NCBI GenBank assembly: GCA_902786265.1
Contig: CADACE010000008.1
Span: forward strand, 1 to 64,000
Direction of reading: 5' to 3'
Length of the DNA stretch: 64,000 nucleotides
DNA from: an uncultured Chloroflexota bacterium
Lineage (GTDB): Bacteria > Chloroflexota > Anaerolineae > Anaerolineales > Anaerolineaceae
Below, one piece after another: positions 55,345 through 64,000 of the stretch; the first letter of the stretch is position 1; every line of letters begins with the position of its first letter. The notes beneath the pieces were generated by a model, which saw only the letters and a program-made list of their open reading frames with translations, searched no databases and was not told the DNA's origin. A program made the position numbers and the translations under genes.

Positions 55345-58281
55345 ATGAAAAACAAAAAGACCCTCATTGCCTTTCTTATTCTTATTCTGCTGATTGGTGT
55401 ATTTCTGACGGTTACGTATTATACCAGCATATTATCCTATATGGAAGTCTCTTCACAGGCAGATTTGAAGGTCCGGGGAATGGTAAATACGCTCAGCCGT
55501 GTACAGGATCATATCAACTCGCTGGAAACAGAATTCCGTGACAAAACGGAAAATACCATGGAGATGATGTGCAGTTCTCTGCGTTCATTCGTGAAAAAAA
55601 ACTCTTATGACGGTCCGGAAATTTTCACGGATGAAGCCGCAGAAGAAAATGCCTATGGAATCGTGATCCGAATAGAAAACGGAAACGTAACTTATCCGGA
55701 GAGTTTTTCAGGAAGATTTGAACCGCAGGAAGATGATACCGATTTTACTCATCTGCCGGTCATGACCCCCACCACTTTTATCGATAAATCAGGAAGTAAC
55801 CGGCCTGTACTTCTTACGGTCAGACAAATAGAAGGTAACTATTATTATGCCGACTGGTGGGAGATGGAAGATTATCAGGCTTCCATTAATTACGAGAAAA
55901 CAATCGGCGAGGCGATCTCCGCACTCGAAAAACTATACGATGCGAAGCTGCTGCTGTTCTGGAAACCGGAAGATGACACACCGGATAACGAAATAGAAAT
56001 TCTTTACGCATCCGAAGACCTCGGAAATCCGGAGTCGATCAAAGACCTTGGCGTCACCAAAGAAGACCTTACCGCAGAAACAGCAAAACTTACGGTCGGG
56101 AAAAGTACTTATTCGGCGACCTATGAGGAGCTGCAGATTTTTGACAGGGCTGCAAAGGCCATCGTCCTTTTGAACCCGATCAGTAATAATACCTATGTTT
56201 TTAACTGTATCATTATAGCGGCAGGATTTATGCTGTTATGCATATCCGCGATGATCCTATGGCTGCACTGGATCGAGGATTATGCTCCCGGGCACGAGCT
56301 AACAGAGAGCCAGAAAAATTCCTGGCAGCCATATCAGCTTCGCAGAAGAACAATGGCAATCGGGCTGAACGGAGCACTGCTGCTGTTTCTCCTGCTTCTC
56401 GGTTATCAGCTTCTGGGCAACATTTCCCGAATAGCACAATCCAATCAGGAGAGTCTTGACATCATGATGGCAAGACTGGAAGATGGCAGCAAACGTGTTT
56501 CTTCTGCAAAAGAGGAAGAAGAAGGCTGGGGCATTTATTATGCCGAAAAGATCGCGGATCTTTACAGCCGGGTACCTGACGTCCATAATGAAGAATTCCT
56601 GAAAAAAGCAAATGAGCTGATCGGCAGTGAATATATCATGATCTTTGACGAAAAAGGAAAAGAACTGCAGAGCAGCAACGGCTATGTCGGGTTTAGCCTG
56701 GGAGACGGAGTAAACACCGAAAAAGATTTCAGTTACCTGCTGAACGGCATAGACCACGTTATCAGTGAACCGAAAACAGATCAATTCACAGGAAAAACTC
56801 TTCAAAAGATCGGGGTGGCGATGAATTCAAAAAATTCTGATTCCTATGGCGCCGTCGTTATCGCGATCGACCCTGAAATCACCTGGGAAAATGCTGAAAA
56901 GCAGGAAATCGCAGATTATGTCCGTATGCTGACACATCAGGAAAATCTTAGCTTTATAATCAGACAGAATAACGGGAAAATTGCTTACGCAAGCGATCAG
57001 AATCTGTTGGGAACAGAGCCTGCCGATCTCGGTTTAGACCTTGAAAAACTCGAACCTGTCTCCATGGAAACTTTTGAAGTTCTGGGACAAAAAAGATACG
57101 GCGCTTACAACACAGATGAGCAATTTCATTACTTTTTCATGACCGACTCGGATAATGTCTGGGGCGATACAATTAAATATTCGGGCTTTTCAGCGATTTA
57201 CTTTATTCTTGCATGTCAGTTGGTCAGCCTGTATCTGCTCGGAGCCTCCCGTGATGATATAGAGGAACTCACAAAGGAAACAGACCGATTAAAAGAAAAG
57301 CTCAAACAAAAGCCAAATTTAACGGTTGATCAGGAAGCTCTGGAGGTTTTCCGGGAAGATGAAAAAGGAGACCGTACAATAAAAGAATGGTGGCATGACA
57401 TGACACCGGAGCAAAAGGTAGGCCAGCTGCTGAAAATCACGATCACAGCGATTTTGATCCTTGTGCTTATTATATTATTGGACAAGGATGAATTCAAAAG
57501 CCGTTCAGTGATCCATTTTATTTTACAGGGCAGCTGGAAGCGCGGATTAAACGAATTGTCAATTATCGCCATCATCTTTTGTCTGATTTCTCTTTTCGCT
57601 CTGATTTTGATAAAAGATCTGCTGGTACGTATCCTGAGTTCGATGCTTAATGCCAAAGGCAGGACTGTTGTCGGCCTGATTTCAAGCCTGATCCAATATA
57701 TCTCGATCATCACATCAATATTTTTCTGCCTGTCCTATCTCGGTTTTGATACCAGCGTATTGGTTACCTCGGCATCGATCCTGACGTTAGCGATCTCTCT
57801 CGGTTCAAAAGATCTTGTAGCGGACATTCTTTCCGGGATCTTCATTATCTTTGAAGGGGATTTCCATATTGGGGACATTATTGAAGTAAACGGATTCAAA
57901 GGAAAAGTTATAGATATCGGTGTCCGTTCAACAAAGCTGAAAGATTCGAACAACAACATAAAAATCATTGATAACCAAAGTGTAAAAAATATATTGAATA
58001 TGTCCAAGGAATCATCAATGGTCTTTATCAATTTGACGCTGTCCACTAATCAGCCGCTTGATGAGATCGAAAAAATGCTGGATCGCGAGCTGCCTAAGAT
58101 CGGTGAGAAAACGCCGGAGATCATCCGCGGACCTTTCTACATTGGCATCAGTGAGATCGGTTATCATTGGATCAAAATCTGTATTTCCGCGGTCTGTCAG
58201 CAAAGCGATGTTAACAGCATAAAATCAAATTTAAATCATCAATTGCATGATATATTCGAAGATAACGGGTTTCAACTGTAA
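55345..58281 (+). CDS. MscS-type mechanosensitive channel with a large sensor-like N-terminus
   Basis: The 978-residue protein has a signal/anchor helix (7-29), an external region of about 260 residues with two halves, and an internal pair of helices (about 290-360). A second periplasmic-like domain follows (about 370-600), and the C-terminal MscS core begins with five helices and ends in SLGSKDLVADILSGIFIIFEGDFHIGDIIEV and the beta domain. Such extended channels may respond to a ligand or peptidoglycan state. AAAGGGG precedes the start. Confidence 0.8.
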   Translation: MKNKKTLIAFLILILLIGVFLTVTYYTSILSYMEVSSQADLKVRGMVNTLSRVQDHINSLETEFRDKTENTMEMMCSSLRSFVKKNSYDGPEIFTDEAAEENAYGIVIRIENGNVTYPESFSGRFEPQEDDTDFTHLPVMTPTTFIDKSGSNRPVLLTVRQIEGNYYYADWWEMEDYQASINYEKTIGEAISALEKLYDAKLLLFWKPEDDTPDNEIEILYASEDLGNPESIKDLGVTKEDLTAETAKLTVGKSTYSATYEELQIFDRAAKAIVLLNPISNNTYVFNCIIIAAGFMLLCISAMILWLHWIEDYAPGHELTESQKNSWQPYQLRRRTMAIGLNGALLLFLLLLGYQLLGNISRIAQSNQESLDIMMARLEDGSKRVSSAKEEEEGWGIYYAEKIADLYSRVPDVHNEEFLKKANELIGSEYIMIFDEKGKELQSSNGYVGFSLGDGVNTEKDFSYLLNGIDHVISEPKTDQFTGKTLQKIGVAMNSKNSDSYGAVVIAIDPEITWENAEKQEIADYVRMLTHQENLSFIIRQNNGKIAYASDQNLLGTEPADLGLDLEKLEPVSMETFEVLGQKRYGAYNTDEQFHYFFMTDSDNVWGDTIKYSGFSAIYFILACQLVSLYLLGASRDDIEELTKETDRLKEKLKQKPNLTVDQEALEVFREDEKGDRTIKEWWHDMTPEQKVGQLLKITITAILILVLIILLDKDEFKSRSVIHFILQGSWKRGLNELSIIAIIFCLISLFALILIKDLLVRILSSMLNAKGRTVVGLISSLIQYISIITSIFFCLSYLGFDTSVLVTSASILTLAISLGSKDLVADILSGIFIIFEGDFHIGDIIEVNGFKGKVIDIGVRSTKLKDSNNNIKIIDNQSVKNILNMSKESSMVFINLTLSTNQPLDEIEKMLDRELPKIGEKTPEIIRGPFYIGISEIGYHWIKICISAVCQQSDVNSIKSNLNHQLHDIFEDNGFQL

Positions 58282-58372
58282 TTTCTGGCCATTATTCAGC
58301 AAAAATTCAAAAAGAAAATTTGGAAAAAAACAATCAAAATCTTTCTTCTGAATTTACGAAAAGCGAGTTGTT

Positions 58373-59548
58373 ATGAAAAAGAATTATGAAAATAAAGCTC
58401 TTACGATTTATCTTGAGGGAAAAATCGACTCCTTCAGTGCACCGGAAATCGAATCCGAAATCAGTCAGGCACGGCAGAAATATCCATCAGAGACGATCAT
58501 CCTGGATTGTGATAAGCTTGAATATATCAGCAGCGCCGGGCTGCGTCTTATCCTTCGTATAAAACAAGAAGTTGAAGACACCCGCCTTGTCAATGTACAT
58601 ACAGATATCTATGATATCTTTGACATGACCGGATTTACTGAAATGATGACTGTTGAAAAAGCCTATCGCGTTATTTCAGTAGAAGGATGCGAGGTTATCG
58701 GTCAGGGTGCCAACGGTAAAATTTATCAAATTGACAGGGATACGATCGTAAAAGTTTTTCTGGACGCGGATGCGCTGGAAGAAATAAACCGACAGCGTGA
58801 ACTTGCCAGGACTGCTTTTGTTCTGGGCATACCGACTGCGATTCCCTTTGATGTGGTAAAAATTAAAAGCGGCGGGCTGGGATCTGTTTACGAGCTGCTC
58901 AACGCTACAAGTTACGCCAAGCTTCTGATCAACAAAGAAAAAACATTGGATGAAGTGGCGGCGATGAGCATTAAGATGCTTAAATTGATACACTCCAAAG
59001 TAGTCAAACCGGGTACCATGCCGGATGAGAAGATCGTTGTACTCGATTGGGCTGATTTTCTCAAGGATTATCTTCCCGCTGAACAGTATAAAAAACTCTG
59101 TGCGCTCATTAATGCCGTACCAACCGATTTCCATATGATGCATGGTGATTATCACATCAAAAATGTCATGCTTCAGGCCGGGGAAAGCCTTTTGATCGAT
59201 ATGGATACACTCTGCCACGGACATCCGATCTTTGAACTTGCGAGCATGTATAACTCATATGTCGGATATGGCGCGGTAGACCAATCAAGGATCCTGAATT
59301 TTCTGGGAATTGACGCTGATACAGCTTATGCATTCTGGCGGAAGAGTCTGGAGCTTTATCTCGGGACAACAGATGAATCTGTTATTCAGGATGTTGAAAA
59401 TAAAGCGAAGATCGTCGGCTATACCCGTATCATGCGCCGAACCATACGCCGCAACGGGCTTAGCACCGAAACAGGAAGAGCAGAAATTGATAACTGCAAG
59501 GCTGTACTTGCGGACCTTCTGCCGAAAACCGATACACTTTTATTTTGA
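58373..59548 (+). CDS. STAS domain fused to an aminoglycoside-phosphotransferase-like kinase (TIGR02172-type)
   Basis: The 391 residues have an N-terminal STAS domain (about 8-100; ISSAGLRLILRIK, the anti-sigma-antagonist serine motif) and a C-terminal APH-fold kinase with VIGQGANGKIYQID (nucleotide loop), MHGDYHIKNVML (catalytic loop) and LIDMDTLCHG (metal Asp). This resembles TIGR02172. Its target is unknown; a neighbouring SpoIIE phosphatase suggests reversible signalling. The start has only a weak ribosome site. Confidence 0.85.
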   Translation: MKKNYENKALTIYLEGKIDSFSAPEIESEISQARQKYPSETIILDCDKLEYISSAGLRLILRIKQEVEDTRLVNVHTDIYDIFDMTGFTEMMTVEKAYRVISVEGCEVIGQGANGKIYQIDRDTIVKVFLDADALEEINRQRELARTAFVLGIPTAIPFDVVKIKSGGLGSVYELLNATSYAKLLINKEKTLDEVAAMSIKMLKLIHSKVVKPGTMPDEKIVVLDWADFLKDYLPAEQYKKLCALINAVPTDFHMMHGDYHIKNVMLQAGESLLIDMDTLCHGHPIFELASMYNSYVGYGAVDQSRILNFLGIDADTAYAFWRKSLELYLGTTDESVIQDVENKAKIVGYTRIMRRTIRRNGLSTETGRAEIDNCKAVLADLLPKTDTLLF

Positions 59549-59596
59549 TATACCGCTTTAAGACACTCCGGTATGATCTGAAAAACTACATAATTA

Positions 59597-59623
59597 AAGG
59601 CGTCTCACACAGAATGAGGCGCC
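59597..59623 (+). terminator. Weak terminator after the STAS-kinase gene
   Basis: AGGCGTCTCA and TGAGGCGCCT form a 10-bp stem (one G-T) around CACAGAA, but only GCTTTAT follows. Confidence 0.5.
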
Positions 59624-59719
59624 TGCTTTATAAATATTGATCGCTTGCGGATAAAGTGATGGATCCATAAATGTACCGGCTCCGGGCTTTCATTTGAGAA
59701 AAAATGAAATTCTCATGAT

Positions 59720-59748
59720 TGGACATCAAACCATTTACAATATATAAT
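59720..59748 (+). promoter_or_regulatory. Promoter of the SpoIIE-phosphatase operon
   Basis: TGGACA (59720-59725) and TATAAT (59743-59748), with 17-base spacing and a 36-base leader to ATG 59791. Confidence 0.65.
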
Positions 59749-59790
59749 AAAATAAAAAATCATCATTTCTTTACGATAAGGCTAAAAAAA

Positions 59791-61332
59791 ATGATAGATC
59801 ATATCGAAAAGAAGCTTACGATAAATGATAATAAATCCGCCAAAATCGGATTGTTTTTTGTTTCATCACTGCCTGTTATTTATGCACTGTTCGTACTTCT
59901 GCGCAATTTTATCGGAATGGATGCTGCATGGGCGTTCAACATCGGCGTGAACCTTATGGCCGGGGCTGTCTGCGCAATCGTATATCAAAGCTGTATGCGT
60001 GACACAGCCGGAATCGGATCAAATAACAATCTGTTTTTATCTCTGCTGATCACCAGCGGTATCAGCGTGTTTTTGGCAGGGAGCGCATGGATCATCAACG
60101 GAGTTCCATCTCTTTCCTTCTTGAATCGTCTGTTTAACGCACTGCTTTTTACAGATAATTATATGCTTGTCGTTTTGTTCTGGCGCTTTGAATGCAGCGT
60201 GCTGACTGTTAATGAAAAACTCTCTGAAAGCATTAATAAATACCTGAATATTTTATTTATTCCGTCACTGGTCTGCTGCCTTGCAAACATCGTCATTCCG
60301 ATTTTTTTCAGTGTGGATATTACCGGTAATTACAGAAGGGAAACGCTGTTTCCGCTTTGCATCATCATACTTTTGCCCGTACTTACAGGTATTACTCTCG
60401 GTGTTTTTAGCTCAAAAGCGTCAAAAAAGGATAAGTTATCGATCATTTCATTTATTGCCTTTCCTTTGATAATTCTCATAATCAGCCTGTTGAAATTCAA
60501 TACTTCCCTTCTTGAACCGGCTATGTTTTTTTCGATCACGATCATATACCACATGCTCATCAACGAACGCGCTAAAAAACATGCTGCTACTCAGACTGAA
60601 CTTCAGGTAGCGGCTGATATACAGGAATCCGTGCTGCCGCATGTTTTTCCGCCATTTCCCGACAGGCATGAATTTGATCTGTATGCAAGTATGACCCCGG
60701 CTCGTGAAATCGGCGGTGATTTTTATGACTTTATTATGGCTGATGACGACCGTCTCGCTTTTCTGATTGCGGACGTATCAGATAAAGGAGTGCCTGCCGC
60801 CTTGTTTATGATGTCAACAAAAAACCTTATTAATTACCGTATTCGTCAGGGCGGAACACCTGCTGAAATATTGACTGATGTTAATGCTCATATCGCTCAG
60901 AATAATGCATCTTCCATGTTTATCACTGTCTGGCTGGGAATTCTTGACCTTCGCAGCGGTATCCTGTCTTGTACGAATGCAGGACATGAATATCCTGCGA
61001 TCCGCGGAACAGATGGCGTTTTTCGAATCTTTCGGGATAAACACGGACTGATGGTAGGTGCCATGCCCAATACGAAATATAAAGAATATGAATTAACAAT
61101 GAATCCGGGAAATAAAATTTTTATTTATACTGATGGCGTTCCTGAAGCATGCAATATTGCCGGGGAGCTCTATGGCCTGAACCGGCTCGAGACCGCGCTG
61201 AACCGGGCAGCCGATAAGAGTCCGGAAGAAATCCTCCGGGAAATTCAGGAGGATGTGGACAGCTTCGTGGACGGAGCAAAGCAATTTGACGATCTGACCA
61301 TGTTGTGTCTGGAATATAAAGGAGCTGCATAA
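59791..61332 (+). CDS. Membrane-bound SpoIIE/PP2C phosphatase
   Basis: The 513 residues comprise about seven helices (residues 20-250) and a cytoplasmic PP2C-SpoIIE domain (about 285-510) with REIGGDFYDFIM (metal Asp), FLIADVSDKGVPAALFM, NAGHEYPAIRG and a DDLTML end, in the usual order. Such phosphatases dephosphorylate STAS antagonists in partner-switching. The STAS-kinase upstream may be a target. I chose ATG 59791 because it follows the promoter and the only usable spacing; an earlier ATG at 59719 overlaps the promoter. Confidence 0.88.
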   Translation: MIDHIEKKLTINDNKSAKIGLFFVSSLPVIYALFVLLRNFIGMDAAWAFNIGVNLMAGAVCAIVYQSCMRDTAGIGSNNNLFLSLLITSGISVFLAGSAWIINGVPSLSFLNRLFNALLFTDNYMLVVLFWRFECSVLTVNEKLSESINKYLNILFIPSLVCCLANIVIPIFFSVDITGNYRRETLFPLCIIILLPVLTGITLGVFSSKASKKDKLSIISFIAFPLIILIISLLKFNTSLLEPAMFFSITIIYHMLINERAKKHAATQTELQVAADIQESVLPHVFPPFPDRHEFDLYASMTPAREIGGDFYDFIMADDDRLAFLIADVSDKGVPAALFMMSTKNLINYRIRQGGTPAEILTDVNAHIAQNNASSMFITVWLGILDLRSGILSCTNAGHEYPAIRGTDGVFRIFRDKHGLMVGAMPNTKYKEYELTMNPGNKIFIYTDGVPEACNIAGELYGLNRLETALNRAADKSPEEILREIQEDVDSFVDGAKQFDDLTMLCLEYKGAA

Positions 61333-61334
61333 AA

Positions 61335-63992
61335 ATGACTTCACTTATACAAACATTGCTGCATTTTATCGCGAACTGGTTTTTTAATTCAATCTGTCTT
61401 TTTGCCTGCAGCAAATGGATAAATGGAATTACACTTCAGCCGGAGGAAGGTATACCTGTATACATCCTTGTGTTGGAATTGGGACTGATCCTGACGCTGC
61501 TGAACATATTGATCCGTCCGATCCTGCTGCATCTTCTTCTTCCGCTGAACGGTCTTACGGTCGGATTTCTTTCCCTGATCGTAAATGGATTTTTCATCTT
61601 TCTGTTGAGCAGTTTTTCGGATTCTTTTGAGGTATCAAGCATCTGTGTAGGTGTGCTGGCAACCTTTGTCTTTGCATTATTGAACAGTATCCTCCAGATC
61701 CTTATTCCGGTAGATGATGATATTATGTTTTACAGTGTTATTTCCCAAAAATCCCGTGCAAAAAAAGAGGAATACGACGATCAAAAGGGAATTGTTATGC
61801 TGGAAATCGACGGTCTTTCATACCCCCGGCTGCTGAATGCCATAGAAAAAGGATACATGCCGTTTTTGAAGGAACAGATCGATTCCGGAGCATACAGCGT
61901 TCGCCCCTATGACTGCGGCATTCCTTCGCAGACTTCATCCTGCCAGGCCGGTATCATGTTTGGAAGGAACGAAAATATCTGCGCTTTCCGCTGGTATGAT
62001 AAAGTAAATCACAAGGTATACAGTTCCAATAATCCGGCTAATGCCAATGCTATCGAAAAAATGCTCTTTTCTGACAGTGAGCCTTCCGGAATTTTGGATA
62101 AAGGGATAAGCATCAATAACATTATTTCCGGAAATGCTGAAGAAAACATATTAACTATCTCCCAGCTGCTTCCGAAAAACAAGGAAGAACAGAAACAGCG
62201 GGACAAAGATCTTTATCTCCTTTCCGTCCGTCCATACCTGCTTACAAAAGCGCTCATCCTTACATTGGTGGATGCAGGCAGCGAAGTGATCAGCTATTTT
62301 TGGGATTGCATCCGTAAAAAAGAACCAAGGCTGAACCGTCTGCATGGTTTTTATCCTTTCGTTCGTGCTGTTACAAATATTTTGCTGCGGGAGATATCTG
62401 CCGCGATGATCGTTGATGCTGTAACGAACGGAAGAGAATCCATGTATACGACCTTTGTCGGATACGATGAAATCGCTCACCATTCCGGTCCGGACAGTGC
62501 GTCCGCATATCATGCACTGAAAGGAATTGATAACGCAATTCTGAAAATATTCGAAGCAGCAGCAACATCCACAGCACGTCCCTACGAAATCGTGATCCTT
62601 TCCGATCATGGACAAACCTTCGGCGCAACTTTTAAACAGCGTTATGAAATGTCTTTGGGCGATTACGTCAAGTCTCTTGCTGTCAAATATTCACTCTACG
62701 GCAAAGCCCTGAAAGTTATCAGCCTTGAAGATGATGAAGATAACGGCGCAAATGTGATGGCATTGCTGAATTCTTTGAGCAATGCCGGCCCGGATGCTTT
62801 GACCCGGAAAGCTGCCAATGCACTTGAAAATGCAGTAACTGACAATAAAGTGGAAGAAGCTGTGAAATCCGCTGAAAACGAGGCGAATGACATTCTGGTC
62901 CTGGCAAGCGGGAACCTGGTCAACACATATTTTTCTGTCAGTGATAAACGAATGACCTATGAAGCAATTGAAGAAACATATCCGGGAATGATCAGTGAAA
63001 TGATTTCTCATCCGGGTGTAGGTTTGATCCTGGTTCATTCTGCCGAAGGGCCGATCGCCATCGGGAAGGATGGACAGAAGAACCTTTATTCTGAGCAGGT
63101 AACCGGGAAAGATCCGCTGATTATGTATGACGAACCGGAAAAACGGACGAAACAGCTTCGCTACCTGATAGATTTTCCGAATGGCGGCGATTTGGTGATC
63201 ATATCGCCTGTTTACGAAGACGGTACGGTAGCGGCATATGAAGAACTGATCGGTTCTCATGGCGGTCTTGGCGGACAGCAGACAGATCCATTCCTGATGT
63301 TTTCCTCAGCAATAAAAATCGAAGATGAAATCATCAACGCAAAGGATGTTTTCCCGGTCCTTCAGAAAATTAAGAATTCACCGCTCCTGAAAGAAGAAAC
63401 CGGGAAAAATGCCGCTGATGAAGATAATACTTCACTAAAAGCAATGTGGAAACAGATAAAAAATACAAAAAATTGGCTTCCGATGTTGATACGGACAATG
63501 TATTTTTCCGCGGACGCTTATAAGACCGCCGCATGGGATCCTTCTTTCAACGGTCCGAGTTTCCTTGTTGGGATGATTTCCTTTCTCTGCACCTGGGCTG
63601 CGATGAACAAATATTTTCAATATCAGTTCAGCCCGCTGGCGAATCTCGGCGTACTTGCATTGCTTTTCGGTATCAATGTTCTTGCTGGTTACCTGTCAGT
63701 GCTTGTGATGAGAGGGAAGAAAGAGCCGTGGAAGCTCGGAAGAGCCTTCTTATTTACAAGTTACTGGTGTATTCTGATCCTCTTTGCTTTGAGCAGTCAT
63801 ACTGTAAAAGCCTGGCTTGCAATCGTTCTGCTGCTGATAGTGAACTCCCTGGCAACATCCTCTTATGCTGCCGGAAAACTGGAAAAGAAATATATCGTAC
63901 CGCTCTTCATTATATTGCTGGTGTTTATTCCGGCACTTGTTGTCGGTTCATTGATGATTTACAATTTCTTTACTTTTTCTCCTGTCGGATGA
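61335..63992 (+). CDS. Fusion of a holin-4-like membrane domain with an alkaline-phosphatase-fold enzyme
   Basis: The 885-residue protein has an N-terminal phage-holin-4-like domain of four helices (about 1-130; LILTLLNILIRPILLHLLLPL), followed by a type I phosphodiesterase/alkaline-phosphatase-fold part (about 150-680; MLEIDGLSYPRLLNA, CGIPSQTSSCQAGIMFG with the nucleophile Thr/Ser region, GYDEIAHHSGPDS, VILSDHGQTFG). A C-terminal block of five helices ends at residue 885. It could act on a lipid-linked phosphate at the membrane. An AAAGGAGC site lies in the end of the phosphatase gene, 2 bases before which it stops, so the genes are coupled. Confidence 0.8.
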   Translation: MTSLIQTLLHFIANWFFNSICLFACSKWINGITLQPEEGIPVYILVLELGLILTLLNILIRPILLHLLLPLNGLTVGFLSLIVNGFFIFLLSSFSDSFEVSSICVGVLATFVFALLNSILQILIPVDDDIMFYSVISQKSRAKKEEYDDQKGIVMLEIDGLSYPRLLNAIEKGYMPFLKEQIDSGAYSVRPYDCGIPSQTSSCQAGIMFGRNENICAFRWYDKVNHKVYSSNNPANANAIEKMLFSDSEPSGILDKGISINNIISGNAEENILTISQLLPKNKEEQKQRDKDLYLLSVRPYLLTKALILTLVDAGSEVISYFWDCIRKKEPRLNRLHGFYPFVRAVTNILLREISAAMIVDAVTNGRESMYTTFVGYDEIAHHSGPDSASAYHALKGIDNAILKIFEAAATSTARPYEIVILSDHGQTFGATFKQRYEMSLGDYVKSLAVKYSLYGKALKVISLEDDEDNGANVMALLNSLSNAGPDALTRKAANALENAVTDNKVEEAVKSAENEANDILVLASGNLVNTYFSVSDKRMTYEAIEETYPGMISEMISHPGVGLILVHSAEGPIAIGKDGQKNLYSEQVTGKDPLIMYDEPEKRTKQLRYLIDFPNGGDLVIISPVYEDGTVAAYEELIGSHGGLGGQQTDPFLMFSSAIKIEDEIINAKDVFPVLQKIKNSPLLKEETGKNAADEDNTSLKAMWKQIKNTKNWLPMLIRTMYFSADAYKTAAWDPSFNGPSFLVGMISFLCTWAAMNKYFQYQFSPLANLGVLALLFGINVLAGYLSVLVMRGKKEPWKLGRAFLFTSYWCILILFALSSHTVKAWLAIVLLLIVNSLATSSYAAGKLEKKYIVPLFIILLVFIPALVVGSLMIYNFFTFSPVG

Positions 63993-64000
63993 ATTAAGTG

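Overview
The window looks like a chromosomal segment of a low-to-mid GC, anaerobic-type bacterium, most probably an Anaerolineae-like member of the Chloroflexota. This placement is an inference. It rests on proline/threonine linkers of the TPTP kind in exported proteins, an LPETG motif carried on the same chain as a sortase domain, a DUF1461 membrane protein, and housekeeping neighbourhoods (pgpH-ybeY-dgkA, rpsF-rpsR) that fit neither Proteobacteria nor classical Firmicutes exactly. I see no phage, insertion sequence or CRISPR array.

Region 1 (about 0.5-12.5 kb, + strand) is a nearly complete branched-chain amino acid operon: ilvB, ilvN, ilvC, ilvD, leuA, leuC, leuD, leuB, a DUF815 AAA+ ATPase, and ilvE, closed by an intrinsic terminator. 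Many joints are translationally coupled (ATGA or TAATG overlaps). A long hairpin lies just upstream of leuA.

Region 2 (12.6-19.9 kb, - strand) is housekeeping: a membrane-anchored parvulin foldase, rpsR and rpsF behind a leader that looks like the S6:S18 autoregulatory RNA, then dgkA, ybeY, pgpH, yqeY, comEA and a DUF1385 protein in one operon. Region 3 (20-32.4 kb) holds a polytopic membrane protein, recX, rny, a large three-part protein that may be translated from a leaderless mRNA, a sugar-isomerase-like protein, a four-gene envelope cluster that includes a degenerate PfkB-fold protein, a YbjN-like protein, tcdA and a TatD hydrolase.

Region 4 (32.5-46.8 kb) is mixed and mostly on the - strand: Fe-dependent alcohol dehydrogenase, RicT, an SH3 protein, an FHA/zinc-ribbon protein overlapping a radical SAM-SPASM enzyme, RNase Z, thioredoxin, DUF1461, tRNA-Arg(UCU), an exported MTA/SAH nucleosidase, PrsW protease, AI-2E transporter, a lipoprotein, DUF308 and a GNAT protein.

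Region 5 (47-55 kb) is the most unusual. A 1040-residue protein of no family I recognise carries a His/Cys pair arranged like a circularly permuted NlpC/P60 (papain-fold) enzyme. It faces a convergent, decayed paralogue in which the codon for the putative catalytic cysteine is UGA, in frame, with hairpin potential downstream. That paralogue is fused through a frame-changing junction to the tail of a C1A papain-like peptidase-LPETG-sortase polyprotein, which is also damaged. Pseudogenisation is the simplest reading; selenocysteine is a less likely but testable alternative.

Region 6 (55.3-64 kb, + strand) is a signalling and envelope cluster: an MscS channel with a large sensor-like N-terminus, a STAS-kinase fusion, a membrane-bound SpoIIE/PP2C phosphatase, and a holin-like/alkaline-phosphatase-fold fusion. 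STAS plus PP2C suggests a partner-switching circuit coupled to membrane stress.
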